Made by a program: the position numbers and the translations under genes. Under the pieces are notes generated by a model. That model worked only from the letters and a program-made list of their open reading frames with translations. It searched no databases and was not told the origin of the DNA. This document shows, one piece after another, positions 42,164 to 49,815 of a stretch of DNA of 64,000 nucleotides (positions within the stretch are counted from its first letter, which is position 1; each line of letters starts with the position of its first letter). This DNA comes from Nocardioides phosphati (GTDB taxonomy: Bacteria > Actinomycetota > Actinomycetes > Propionibacteriales > Nocardioidaceae), in contig NZ_BMNI01000003.1 of the NCBI RefSeq assembly GCF_014646375.1, positions 255,668 to 319,667 of the forward strand, written 5' to 3'.

Positions 42164-43042
42164 CTACTTCGGCTGGTGCTCGCCCTCGATGCGGAACTCC
42201 GCGGCGGGGTAGACGCCGAGGACGGTTAGCTCGTCGGTGAAGAACTCCAGCTCCTCCAGCGCCCGCGCCAGGCCCGGCTGCGAGGGATGCCCCTCGACGT
42301 CGGCGAGGAACATGGTGGCGGTGAACTCGCCGTCGACCATGTACGCCTCGAGCTTGGTCATGTTGACGCCGTTGGTCGCGAAGCCGCCGAGCGCCTTGTA
42401 GAGCGCGGCGGGCAGGTTGCGCACCCGGAAGACGAAGGTCGTCACGACCATCTCGGCGTCCGAGGCAGGCGCGGGGGCCTCGACGTACTCCTGCGACAGG
42501 ATGACGAAGCGGGTCGCGTTGTGGTCCTCGTCCTCGACGTTCTCCGCGAGGACGTCGAGGCCGTAGACCGAGGCGGCCAGCGGCGGCGCGAGGCAGGCGC
42601 GCGACGGGTCGCCCCACTCGGCCACCTCGCGCGCGGACCCGGCGGTGTCACCCGCGATCACCGGCCGCGCCCCCAGCTCGGCGATGATCCGCCGGCACTG
42701 CCCGAGCGCATGGACGTGCGAGTGCACGGTCTTGATGTCCGACCGCGACGCGCCGGGCACGCCCATCAGGTGGAAGTGGATCGGCATGAAGTACTCGCCC
42801 ACGATGTGCAGCCCCGACTTGGGCAGCAGGTGGTGGATGTCGGCGACGCGGCCGGCCAGCGAGTTGTCGATCGGGATCATGCCCAGCTCGGCGCGGCCTT
42901 CCTGGATCGCGGCGAAGACGTCCTCGAACGACGCGCACGGCAGGGTCTCCCAGTCGGGGTAGACGTCGCGGCAGGCGATGTCGGAGTTGGCGCCGGGTTC
43001 GCCCTGGTAGGCGATGATCGAGGCAGTCACAGGGAACATCAT
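42164..43042 (-). CDS. pheA: Prephenate dehydratase (alphaproteobacterial-type)
   Basis: A 292-residue enzyme converting prephenate to phenylpyruvate for phenylalanine synthesis. The catalytic domain starts IIAYQGEPGANSD and has PIDNSLAGRVADIHHLLP, VHSHVHALGQCRRI and the catalytic Thr/Arg motif NATRFVIL. The C-terminal ACT domain (from about 195) has PAALYKALGGFATNGVNMTK. The usual feedback motif ESRP reads LEAY here. The sequence resembles alphaproteobacterial PheA (YQGEPGANS rather than GPxGTFS), suggesting transfer. The start is ambiguous: two ATGs at 43042/43039 or the GTG at 43030; none has a clear ribosome site. Confidence 0.88.
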   Translation of the reverse strand: MMFPVTASIIAYQGEPGANSDIACRDVYPDWETLPCASFEDVFAAIQEGRAELGMIPIDNSLAGRVADIHHLLPKSGLHIVGEYFMPIHFHLMGVPGASRSDIKTVHSHVHALGQCRRIIAELGARPVIAGDTAGSAREVAEWGDPSRACLAPPLAASVYGLDVLAENVEDEDHNATRFVILSQEYVEAPAPASDAEMVVTTFVFRVRNLPAALYKALGGFATNGVNMTKLEAYMVDGEFTATMFLADVEGHPSQPGLARALEELEFFTDELTVLGVYPAAEFRIEGEHQPK

Positions 43043-43062
43043 CCATGAGGGGAGGTGCGCAC

Positions 43063-43749
43063 GTGCGCGCCTGGCTGCGTCGCTCGCTGTGGGAGAAGGT
43101 CGCCCGCGACCAACGCGACACCCCGCGGGGGCTCCTGCGACGCCAGGTCGTCGCGGGCGCCACGATCCTCGTCGGCGCGCTGGTGCTGGGTGTCTCGCTG
43201 CGGATCGAGCCGGGCAGCGCCTGGTTCTACCCGGCCACGCTGCTGCTCGCAGGCGTGTGGACGGGCGGTGCGCTCCTGTCCGGCCCGCTCCACCTCGGTC
43301 GCATCGCGGTGCGCGACCGGCTCAGGCGACCGGTGCTCGCGCCGTTCGTGCTGGGGCTGGGACTTGCGGCGATCTTCCTCGTCGGTGGCCTGGTCCTGCG
43401 GCCGGTGTCGCTGGTGGCCGACCAGGTGACCGACGTCCTCGACCACGCCGCCCAGGGCGCGATGCCGGCGATCGTCGCGGTCACGGTCGTCAACGGCATC
43501 GCGGAGGAGCTCTTCTTCCGCGGTGCGGTGTACGCCGCCCTCCCGCGGCGTCCGGTGCTGGTCTCCTCGGCGGCGTACACCGTGACGACCATCGCGACCG
43601 GCAACCTGCTGCTGACGCTGGCCGCTGCGGGCCTCGGCGTCGTCGTCGGGCTCGAGCGGCGTGCCTCCGGCGGCATCCTGGGCCCCGTCATCACGCACCT
43701 CACCTGGTCGCTGGCGATGCTCTTCGGCCTGCCGCTCCTCTTCGGCTGA
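43063..43749 (+). CDS. CPBP family intramembrane glutamic endopeptidase
   Basis: A 228-residue polytopic protein with about six to eight hydrophobic segments. It carries the CPBP/Abi hallmarks: the Glu-Glu pair with Arg in AEELFFRGAVYAAL (near 145), and the His of ITHLTWSLAMLFG near the C-terminus. The family includes CAAX-type proteases and bacteriocin-immunity-like proteins; substrates are unknown here. I chose the GTG at 43063 (VRAWLRRSLWEK) because GGGGAGG lies about eight bases upstream; the ATG at 43045 overlaps that site. It is divergent from prephenate dehydratase with almost no spacer. Confidence 0.83.
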   Translation: MRAWLRRSLWEKVARDQRDTPRGLLRRQVVAGATILVGALVLGVSLRIEPGSAWFYPATLLLAGVWTGGALLSGPLHLGRIAVRDRLRRPVLAPFVLGLGLAAIFLVGGLVLRPVSLVADQVTDVLDHAAQGAMPAIVAVTVVNGIAEELFFRGAVYAALPRRPVLVSSAAYTVTTIATGNLLLTLAAAGLGVVVGLERRASGGILGPVITHLTWSLAMLFGLPLLFG

Positions 43750-43802
43750 GCACCCGCGGCCGTGGCCACGCCAGGCGCGCGACCCCTTGCATCAGCGCTG
43801 CG

Positions 43803-44693
43803 TCAGCGCTGCGCCAGCGCGCGGCGTACGGCCTCGGTGTAGGGGAGCGGGTCGCCGGGCACGACATCGCGGATCGACCAGTCGGTGACGACCACCTCGG
43901 TGCCGAGCGAGTCGATCAGGTTGCGGCCGGTCTGGATGTCGATGTCGGTCACCAGCGCGAGCCAGTACGACGAGAGCCGCGGCGTCAGCACCGGCACGCG
44001 CACGATCGGGACGCGATGGCCGACCACCTGCTCCGCGGTCACCTGCAGCATCTCCTGGTAGGTGAGGCTGTCCGCGCCGCCGATCTCGAACGTGCGGCCC
44101 TCGGCATCGGGGTGGTCGGCCACGCCGACGAGGTAGCGCACCGTGTCGTCGAGCGAGATCGGCTGGGTGCGCGTGCTCGCCCAGCGCGGCACGACCATCG
44201 CCGGGAGGTTCTTGACCAGCTGGCGGGTGAGCTCCCAGGAGATGCCGCCGGCGCCGACGATGATCGCGGCCCGGAGCGCCGTGACCGGCACGGAGGTCCC
44301 GGCCAGCAGGTGCTCGACCTCCCGCCGTGAGCGGAGGTGGCGCGACAGGGTCTCGCCGTCCGCCCCGAGTCCGCCGAGATACACGATCCGGCGTACGCCG
44401 GCCTGCTCGGCCGCGCGGGCGAAGGCGGTGGCGGCGCGTGCGTCGCGCTGCTCGAAGTCGGCGTGGTCGAGCGCGTGGACGAGGTAGAAGGCCACGTCGA
44501 CGCCCTCGAGCGCCGGGGCCAGCGTGGTGGGGTCGTCGACGTCGCCGCCGACGACGGTGCCCGGGCCGTCGTACGCCTCGGGGCGCCGGGTGAGGGCGCG
44601 GACGTCCCAGCCCTCGGCGAGGAGGGCGGGGACGAGGTGGCGACCGACGAAGCCGGTCGCGCCGGTGACGAGTGCGGTGCGGGAGGCGCTCAC
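43803..44693 (-). CDS. NAD(P)-binding atypical SDR/NmrA-like protein
   Basis: A 296-residue protein. The N-terminal cofactor motif TALVTGATGFVGRHLVPALL has the GxxGxxG of extended/atypical SDRs. RALTRRPEAYDG and VVGGDVDDPTTL follow, then VYLGGLGADGE in place of a catalytic Tyr motif, and SRREVEHLLAGTSVPVTALR. This matches NAD(P)H-binding proteins of the NmrA/YbjT group rather than active classical SDRs. I chose the GTG at 44693 because GGGAGG lies eight bases before it. It ends convergent with the CPBP gene. Function unknown, perhaps redox sensing. Confidence 0.8.
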   Translation of the reverse strand: MSASRTALVTGATGFVGRHLVPALLAEGWDVRALTRRPEAYDGPGTVVGGDVDDPTTLAPALEGVDVAFYLVHALDHADFEQRDARAATAFARAAEQAGVRRIVYLGGLGADGETLSRHLRSRREVEHLLAGTSVPVTALRAAIIVGAGGISWELTRQLVKNLPAMVVPRWASTRTQPISLDDTVRYLVGVADHPDAEGRTFEIGGADSLTYQEMLQVTAEQVVGHRVPIVRVPVLTPRLSSYWLALVTDIDIQTGRNLIDSLGTEVVVTDWSIRDVVPGDPLPYTEAVRRALAQR

Positions 44694-44744
44694 CCGGTCA
44701 TCCTCCCGCACGACCGAAGGGCGCTGGGATCGTGGACCGGACCG

Positions 44745-45017
44745 TCAATGGTTCCGCAGCGCCTTGATCAGCTCGCCCTTCCTCATGTGCGAGCGGCCCT
44801 TGATGCCGACCTCACGGGCGCGCTTGCGCAGCTCGCCGACGGTGCGGTCCTCGTAGTCGCCGCCGTGGCCGCCACGGCTGCTCACCGTCGAACGTCCGCT
44901 CCGTGCGGCCTCGTTCGCGATCCGCGCCGACTTCTCCTTGCTGTTGCCCTCGTCGCGGAGCTTCTCGTAGAGCTCCTTGTCCTTCACGCTCGGGCCGGGG
45001 CTTCTCCTTCCGGGCAT
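44745..45017 (-). CDS. DUF7218/Rho N-terminal-like small basic protein
   Basis: A 90-residue protein: GPSVKDKELYEKLRDEGNSK, EKSARIANEAARSGRSTVSS, then a Rho_N/SAP-like helix pair YEDRTVGELRKRAREVGIKG and HMRKGELIKALRNH. The first half matches the DUF7218 pattern, the second the Rho termination-factor N-terminal fold, which binds nucleic acid. The ATG at 45017 follows GGAGGG; an ATG six codons earlier overlaps that site. It is divergent from the TIGR03086 gene. A nucleoid- or RNA-binding stress role is plausible, but unproved. Confidence 0.75.
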   Translation of the reverse strand: MPGRRSPGPSVKDKELYEKLRDEGNSKEKSARIANEAARSGRSTVSSRGGHGGDYEDRTVGELRKRAREVGIKGRSHMRKGELIKALRNH

Positions 45018-45084
45018 GACGCCCTCCTTCCGCACGTCCTTCGTTGTCAGGGTCCTTGGGGCCGTACCCGCCTAGGCTCGCTCC

Positions 45085-45633
45085 ATGAGCGCCGCCGACT
45101 CCTTCCGCCAGACCAGCGCCGCCTTCGCCGCCCGGGTGCACGGCGTGCCCGACGGCCGCTGGGACGACCCGGCGCCGGTCGAGGGCTGGGTCGCGCGCGA
45201 CGTGGTCCGGCACCTCGTGGAATGGCTGCCGGCGTTCCTCTCCTCGGGCGCGGGGGTGGAGCTGGCGAAGGGGCCGAGCGTCGATGAGGACCCGGTTGGT
45301 GCGTGGGACTTCTTCGCGGCCCAGGTCCAGGCGCTGCTCGACGACCCGGCGACCGCGGAGCTGACCTACACCGGGCCTCCGGGGACCCACCCGCTCGACC
45401 GGGCCATCGACCAGTTCTTCACCAGCGACCTCTTCCTGCACACGTGGGACCTGGCACGGGCGACGGGGCAGGACGAGACGCTCGACCCCGAGCGCTGTGC
45501 GGCGATGCTCGCCGGCATGGAGCCGTGGGACGAGATCCTGCGGTCGAGCGGCCACTACGGCCCGCGGGTGGCGGTGGCCGACGATGCCGACGCGCAGACC
45601 AAGCTGCTCGCCTTCATCGGCCGCCGCGTCTGA
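45085..45633 (+). CDS. TIGR03086-family metal-binding (DinB/mycothiol maleylpyruvate isomerase-like) protein
   Basis: A 182-residue four-helix protein. The pattern WDDPAPVEGWVARDVVRHLVEW near 27-48 and RAIDQFFTSDLFLHTWDLAR near 108-127 matches TIGR03086 proteins, with metal-ligand His in HLVEW and HTWDLA. The fold is shared with mycothiol-dependent isomerases, so a mycothiol-related role is possible. It stands alone; the downstream TetR gene has its own operator. The start at 45085 fits the family. Confidence 0.82.
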   Translation: MSAADSFRQTSAAFAARVHGVPDGRWDDPAPVEGWVARDVVRHLVEWLPAFLSSGAGVELAKGPSVDEDPVGAWDFFAAQVQALLDDPATAELTYTGPPGTHPLDRAIDQFFTSDLFLHTWDLARATGQDETLDPERCAAMLAGMEPWDEILRSSGHYGPRVAVADDADAQTKLLAFIGRRV

Positions 45634-45642
45634 CCAGAAACA

Positions 45643-45654
45643 TTACGTACGTAA
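45643..45654. promoter_or_regulatory. TetR-type operator candidate
   Basis: TTACGTACGTAA is a perfect 12-bp palindrome 24 bp before the tetR start, in an AT-rich patch containing CGTTAC repeats. Its position over the likely promoter fits autorepression of the tetR/carboxyltransferase pair. Confidence 0.6.
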
Positions 45655-45678
45655 CGGAAATGCGTTACCGTCGCGGCC

Positions 45679-46281
45679 ATGACCCGCAGGACCCAGGCCG
45701 AACGCCGTGAGGCGAGCCGTGCCGACCTGATCGCGGCCACCCTCGAGCTGATGGAGGAGGTCGGCTACGCCGGTGTCTCCGTTGCCGAGGTCTGCCAGCG
45801 CGCCGGGCGCTCGGTCGGCACGCACCTGCACCATTTCGGCACCAAGGCCGCCCTCGTCACCGCCGCGGTCGACGAGCTGGCCGCCCGACGGATCGCTGAC
45901 GTCCGGGCCGACCTCCAGCGGGAGCCGCGCCGGGGGGCCGAGGCGGCGCTCGACGTGGTCTGGCAGTTCTACGCCGGCCCGACGTTCGTCATCGCGCTCG
46001 AGCTCTGGGTCGCCGCGCGCACCAACCCCGAGCTCCGTGCGCATCTGCTCGCCGTCGAGGAGCGCATTGACCGCGAGGGCGTGGCGCTGGCCGCCCTCAT
46101 CGCCCCCGAGCTGACGACGCCGGCCGGAGCGCTTGCCGGCCGCTACGCCGTCGCCACGATGCGCGGCCTGGCCATGCGCCGGACGCTCTACGTCGACGCC
46201 GATCTCGACGCCGACTGGCGCTCGCTCAAGCCGCTCCTGCTGTCCACGCTCGCCGCCACCACCCTCGAGGACGCCCGATGA
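45679..46281 (+). CDS. TetR/AcrR family regulator
   Basis: A 200-residue TetR protein. The N-terminal HTH spans about 10-55: ASRADLIAATLELMEEVGYA, GVSVAEVCQRAGRSVGTHLHHFG. The C-terminal ligand domain is all-helical, with no catalytic residues. It overlaps the acyl-CoA carboxyltransferase gene by ATGA (46278-46281), and the palindrome TTACGTACGTAA lies 24 bp upstream of its start. This suggests a regulator sensing an acyl-CoA or related ligand and controlling its own operon; the ligand is unknown. Confidence 0.87.
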   Translation: MTRRTQAERREASRADLIAATLELMEEVGYAGVSVAEVCQRAGRSVGTHLHHFGTKAALVTAAVDELAARRIADVRADLQREPRRGAEAALDVVWQFYAGPTFVIALELWVAARTNPELRAHLLAVEERIDREGVALAALIAPELTTPAGALAGRYAVATMRGLAMRRTLYVDADLDADWRSLKPLLLSTLAATTLEDAR

Positions 46282-47885
46282 CCACCGCCGACCCGGCCAC
46301 CGACCCCATCACCGAGCGCACCACCGAGCGCACCGCCGAGCAGGCACTCATCGACCACGTCGCGTCGGCCAAGGCTGCCCTCCTCGACGAGGCCCGCGCC
46401 GACAAGGTGGCCAAGCAGCACGCCCGCGGCAAGCTGACCGCGCGCGAGCGGATCGCCTACCTCGCGGGCGAGGAGTTCGGCGAGTTCGGCGGCCTGGCCG
46501 GCCCGGGTCCGTCCAACACCGGCGCGGCCCCGCTCGTGGCTCCGGCCGACGGCGTCATCACCGGCATCGGCTACGTCGACGGCCGCCCGGTCGCGCTGGC
46601 GGCGTTCGACTTCACCGTGCTCGGCGGCAGCAACGGGGCCGTCGGCATGGCGAAGGTGATGCGCATGGCCGACCGGGCGCTGCATGACCGGATCCCGATG
46701 GTGCTGCTCCACGACGGCGGCGGCCACCGCATGCAGGAGGCGCTCGACTCCCGTCTCGCCGCGCCCGGCTCCGAGCTGCTGATGAAGATGTGCGACCTCT
46801 CCGGCTACGTGCCGCTCGTCTCCGCGATGCTCGGCCCCGGGTTCGGCGCACCCGGCAACCTCGCGGCCTGCTGCGACTTCGTGGTGATCGTCCGCGGCCA
46901 GGGCACGATGGGCCTCTCCTCGGACTTCCTGGTGAAGAACGGCACCGGCGAGGACGCCACCAACGAGGAGCTCGGCGGCGCCGACAACTGCGCCCGCCGC
47001 GGCGTCGTCGACCTCGCCGTCGATGACGAGCACGAGGCGCTCGACGCGATCCGGCTCTACCTCTCCTACCTTCCCTCCTGGCAGGACGGCCCGCAGAACC
47101 TCGGTGATCCGCACGCCGGGCCCGGCCACCTCGCGGACCGCCTCGACACGCTGATCCCCGCCAACATGCGCCAGGCCTACGACGTACGCGACGTGATCGA
47201 GGGGCTCGCTGACGACGAGACCGTCTTCGAGATCAAGCCCGGCTACGCGCCGAACATGGTCTGCGCCCTCGTCCGCCTCGCCGGCCGCCCGGTCGGCATC
47301 GTCGCCAACCAGCCGCAGGTCTTCGGCGGCGCGATCGACGGTGCCGCGGCCGAGAAGCTCGGCGGCTTCGTCGCCGTCTGTGACACCTTCGGCCTGCCCG
47401 TCGTCGTGCTCATCGACATGCCCGGCTTCCAGGTCGGCACCGCTGCGGAGGAGAGCCGGCTCGTACGCCGCAGCGCGCGGATCGCCTTCGAGCTCGCCAA
47501 CGCCACCGTCCCCCGCGTCGTCATCACCACCCGCAAGGCGTACGGCGCGGCGTACGTCGTCATGGGTGGTGGCCGGAGCATCGACGCCGATCTCAGCCTG
47601 GCGTGGCCGACCGCGGAGCTGTGCGCCATCCCGGTCGAGAGCGCGGTCGACATCGCCTTCAAGTCGGTCTACCTCGACGACCCCGAGCCGGAGAAGAAGC
47701 GGGCGGAGTTCATCGAGCTGATGCGCGCCAACATCGACCCGGTGCTGGCGGCCGACGGCTTCGGCATCGACGACGTGGTGCTGCCGAGCCAGACCCGGCG
47801 ACTGCTCATCGAGACCTTCGCACGGGCGGTGCCCCGTCGCGCTCCTCGCGTGCCGGGCAAGCGCCGCACGATCGCCCCGGCCTGA
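46278..47885 (+). CDS. Acyl-CoA carboxylase carboxyltransferase (beta) subunit
   Basis: A 535-residue carboxyltransferase of the AccD/PccB group. Two crotonase-like halves are seen: the N-terminal half with VITGIGYVDGRPVALAAFDFTVLGG and PMVLLHDGGGHRMQEA, and the C-terminal half with FGLPVVVLIDMPGFQVGTAA and ATVPRVVITTRKAYGAAYVV. It moves CO2 from biotin to an acyl-CoA. The matching biotin carboxylase/BCCP (alpha) subunit is not in the window, so the partner must be encoded elsewhere. Specificity (propionyl, longer-chain or methylcrotonyl) cannot be fixed. It overlaps the TetR gene and is regulated with it. Confidence 0.87.
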   Translation: MTTADPATDPITERTTERTAEQALIDHVASAKAALLDEARADKVAKQHARGKLTARERIAYLAGEEFGEFGGLAGPGPSNTGAAPLVAPADGVITGIGYVDGRPVALAAFDFTVLGGSNGAVGMAKVMRMADRALHDRIPMVLLHDGGGHRMQEALDSRLAAPGSELLMKMCDLSGYVPLVSAMLGPGFGAPGNLAACCDFVVIVRGQGTMGLSSDFLVKNGTGEDATNEELGGADNCARRGVVDLAVDDEHEALDAIRLYLSYLPSWQDGPQNLGDPHAGPGHLADRLDTLIPANMRQAYDVRDVIEGLADDETVFEIKPGYAPNMVCALVRLAGRPVGIVANQPQVFGGAIDGAAAEKLGGFVAVCDTFGLPVVVLIDMPGFQVGTAAEESRLVRRSARIAFELANATVPRVVITTRKAYGAAYVVMGGGRSIDADLSLAWPTAELCAIPVESAVDIAFKSVYLDDPEPEKKRAEFIELMRANIDPVLAADGFGIDDVVLPSQTRRLLIETFARAVPRRAPRVPGKRRTIAPA

Positions 47886-47892
47886 GCTCCGG

Positions 47893-48918
47893 TCAGGACG
47901 GGCGCGTCGGGGTCCGTCGCGCGCGGGCCCAGCTGCCGGGCGTGGTCCCGGTGGCCTTCTTGAACGCGACGGTGAAGGCGGGCGCGCCGGCGTAGCCGAG
48001 ACGGGCGGCGACGTCCTCGACGGTGAGATGGGCCGCGAGCATCTCCTGGGCGAGCAGCACGGTCGTCTCCGTGGCCAGGTCCCGGAAGGTCGTCTCCTCC
48101 GCGGCGAGCCGGCGGTGCAGCGTCCGCGGGCTCAGCGCGAGTGCGGCGGCCACCTCCTCCTGGCGGATCCGGCCCGGGCGCCCCGCGAGCAGCACCTGCC
48201 GGACCCGGCCGGCGACGCCGACCCGCTCGTGCCGGGCCCGGAGCAGGGCGGCGCACTGGTCCTGGGCGGTGGCGGCGACGAGCGGATGCGCCTGCGGCAG
48301 CGGTCGGTCCAGCGCCTCGTGGGGCACCACGAGGACGTTGCGTGGCGCACCGAAGACCGGGTGCACGCCGGTGACCTCCGCGAAGACGCCGGCCTCCGGC
48401 GGCTCCGGGAGCGTGAGCTCCAGCCGCAGGCCGGGCAGCGGAGCGCGCAGGATGTCCTGCTGGAGGCGGAGGGCTGAGGCCACGTCGCGCTCCAGCAGGA
48501 AGGTCCGGACGTCCGCGGGCACCCCGGAGTCGTCGAACTCCAGCAGCGCCTCGGTGGCCGACTCGGTGTAGGCCAGCCGCGAGAAGGAGTTGGTGAGGTC
48601 GACGAACCTGACCGCGAGGCCGAGGGCGTCGCGGATGGTCGGGCTGGTGAGCAGTGCGAAGCCCCAGATCCCGAAGAGGCCGACGTGATAGCGGTGGCCG
48701 GCGATCAGGCCGAGCCCGGGGACGTGCCCGAGCTCGCGGAGCAGGTTGCGGACCACGGCCAGCTCCGCGGCCGCGGTGACCTCGGCGGCCGGGTCGGCGA
48801 TGGCTGTCTCGGTGATGCCGCTGCCGGCGAGCAGGCGCTCGGCCGGGACGGCGTACTCCGCGGCCAGCTCGACGAGCGCCGCGGCGCCGGCGGTCGAGCG
48901 GGGGAGTTGCGGCAGCAC
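47893..48918 (-). CDS. AraC family transcriptional regulator (OruR-like, Arabinose_bd_2)
   Basis: A 341-residue regulator. The N-terminal ligand domain contains GIWGFALLTSPTIRDALGLA, the GxWGF motif of AraC proteins with an OruR-type sensor. The C-terminal double HTH has RIRQEEVAAALALSPRTLHR (near 255) and LTVEDVAARLGYAGAPAFTV (near 305), ending GTTPGSW. The start GTG at 48918 begins the conserved region. It is divergent from the hydrolase/monooxygenase/GMC/DUF4334 operon at 49009, so activation of that operon by its substrate is likely. The stop is 7 bp from the convergent carboxyltransferase stop. Confidence 0.85.
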   Translation of the reverse strand: MLPQLPRSTAGAAALVELAAEYAVPAERLLAGSGITETAIADPAAEVTAAAELAVVRNLLRELGHVPGLGLIAGHRYHVGLFGIWGFALLTSPTIRDALGLAVRFVDLTNSFSRLAYTESATEALLEFDDSGVPADVRTFLLERDVASALRLQQDILRAPLPGLRLELTLPEPPEAGVFAEVTGVHPVFGAPRNVLVVPHEALDRPLPQAHPLVAATAQDQCAALLRARHERVGVAGRVRQVLLAGRPGRIRQEEVAAALALSPRTLHRRLAAEETTFRDLATETTVLLAQEMLAAHLTVEDVAARLGYAGAPAFTVAFKKATGTTPGSWARARRTPTRPS

Positions 48919-49008
48919 GGACTGATCCTGCCAGCGGTGGCGGGAATTCGAAAGAACTCGGCGCCGGATCGGATGGGAACCGTGACGCGGCGTCGCTCTA
49001 ATGGGTCC

Positions 49009-49815
49009 ATGAGCATCTCTCTCCACCGCGCCGGCTCGGGTGACCCGGTCCTCTTCGTCCACGGCATCGGCAGCCGATGGCAGGTCTTCGAGCCCGTCCT
49101 CGACCGGATCGCCCGCGACCACGAGGTCATCGCGATCGACCTGCCCGGCTTCGGGGCCTCGCCGATGGTCGACGGCGTCGCCCCCGGTCCGCGCGGGTAC
49201 GCCGCGTGGCTCGCGGACTGGCTCCGGGCAGAGGGCATCGAACGACCGCACGTGGTGGGCAGCTCGATGGGCGGCGGCGTCGCCCTCGAGCTCGGCCGGC
49301 AGGGCGTGGCCGCGGCCGTGACGGCGTTCTCGCCCGTGGGGTTCTGGCAGGCGCCGGGCCTGCGCTGGACCCAGGGCATGGTCACGGCGATGCGGGCCAG
49401 CGGGCGGGTCGCGGGGCCGCTGCTGAGTCGTGCGGTCGGGCACTCCGCCGGTCGCGCCGCGCTGCTCGGTGGCTTCTTCGGCCACCCCACGCGCGTCTCC
49501 CCGGAGGCGGCCCGCGCGGATCTGGCAGCGCTGGTCGCCGCGCCGGCGTTCGCCGCAGCCCGGTCCGACTTCGGTCGCTACCGCCTCACCCCCGACGACG
49601 ACCCGGGCTCGCTCCCGGAGCTGCCGGTCACGGTCGCCTGGGGCACCCGTGACGTCGTGCTCCTGCACCGGACCCAGAGTGCCCGGGCCCGCCTGGCGCT
49701 GCCGTTCGCGCGCCACGTCGACCTCGTCGGCTGTGGGCACCTCCCCTTCGCGGACGACCCGGAGGCGTGTGCCCGGCTGATCCTCGAGGACGCCTCGGCC
49801 CGGGGTGCCCGATGA
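49009..49815 (+). CDS. Alpha/beta hydrolase, first gene of the catabolic operon
   Basis: A 268-residue hydrolase. The oxyanion-hole motif is VLFVHGIGSRWQ (near 14), the nucleophile is Ser in VVGSSMGGGVALEL (near 84), the acid is Asp in AWGTRDVVLL (near 211) and the His is in GCGHLPFADD (near 239). The likely task is to cleave an ester or lactone made by the downstream monooxygenase. The stop overlaps the monooxygenase start by ATGA (49812-49815). The start ATG at 49009 is about 90 bp from the divergent AraC gene. It is related to but distinct from the hydrolase at 10780. Confidence 0.85.
   Translation: MSISLHRAGSGDPVLFVHGIGSRWQVFEPVLDRIARDHEVIAIDLPGFGASPMVDGVAPGPRGYAAWLADWLRAEGIERPHVVGSSMGGGVALELGRQGVAAAVTAFSPVGFWQAPGLRWTQGMVTAMRASGRVAGPLLSRAVGHSAGRAALLGGFFGHPTRVSPEAARADLAALVAAPAFAAARSDFGRYRLTPDDDPGSLPELPVTVAWGTRDVVLLHRTQSARARLALPFARHVDLVGCGHLPFADDPEACARLILEDASARGAR

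Noticed and set aside
43790..43815. CAGCGCTGCG direct repeat near the end of the NAD(P)-binding protein gene
   Set aside because: Only two short copies within a GC-rich gene end; it can arise by chance and has no symmetry or context.
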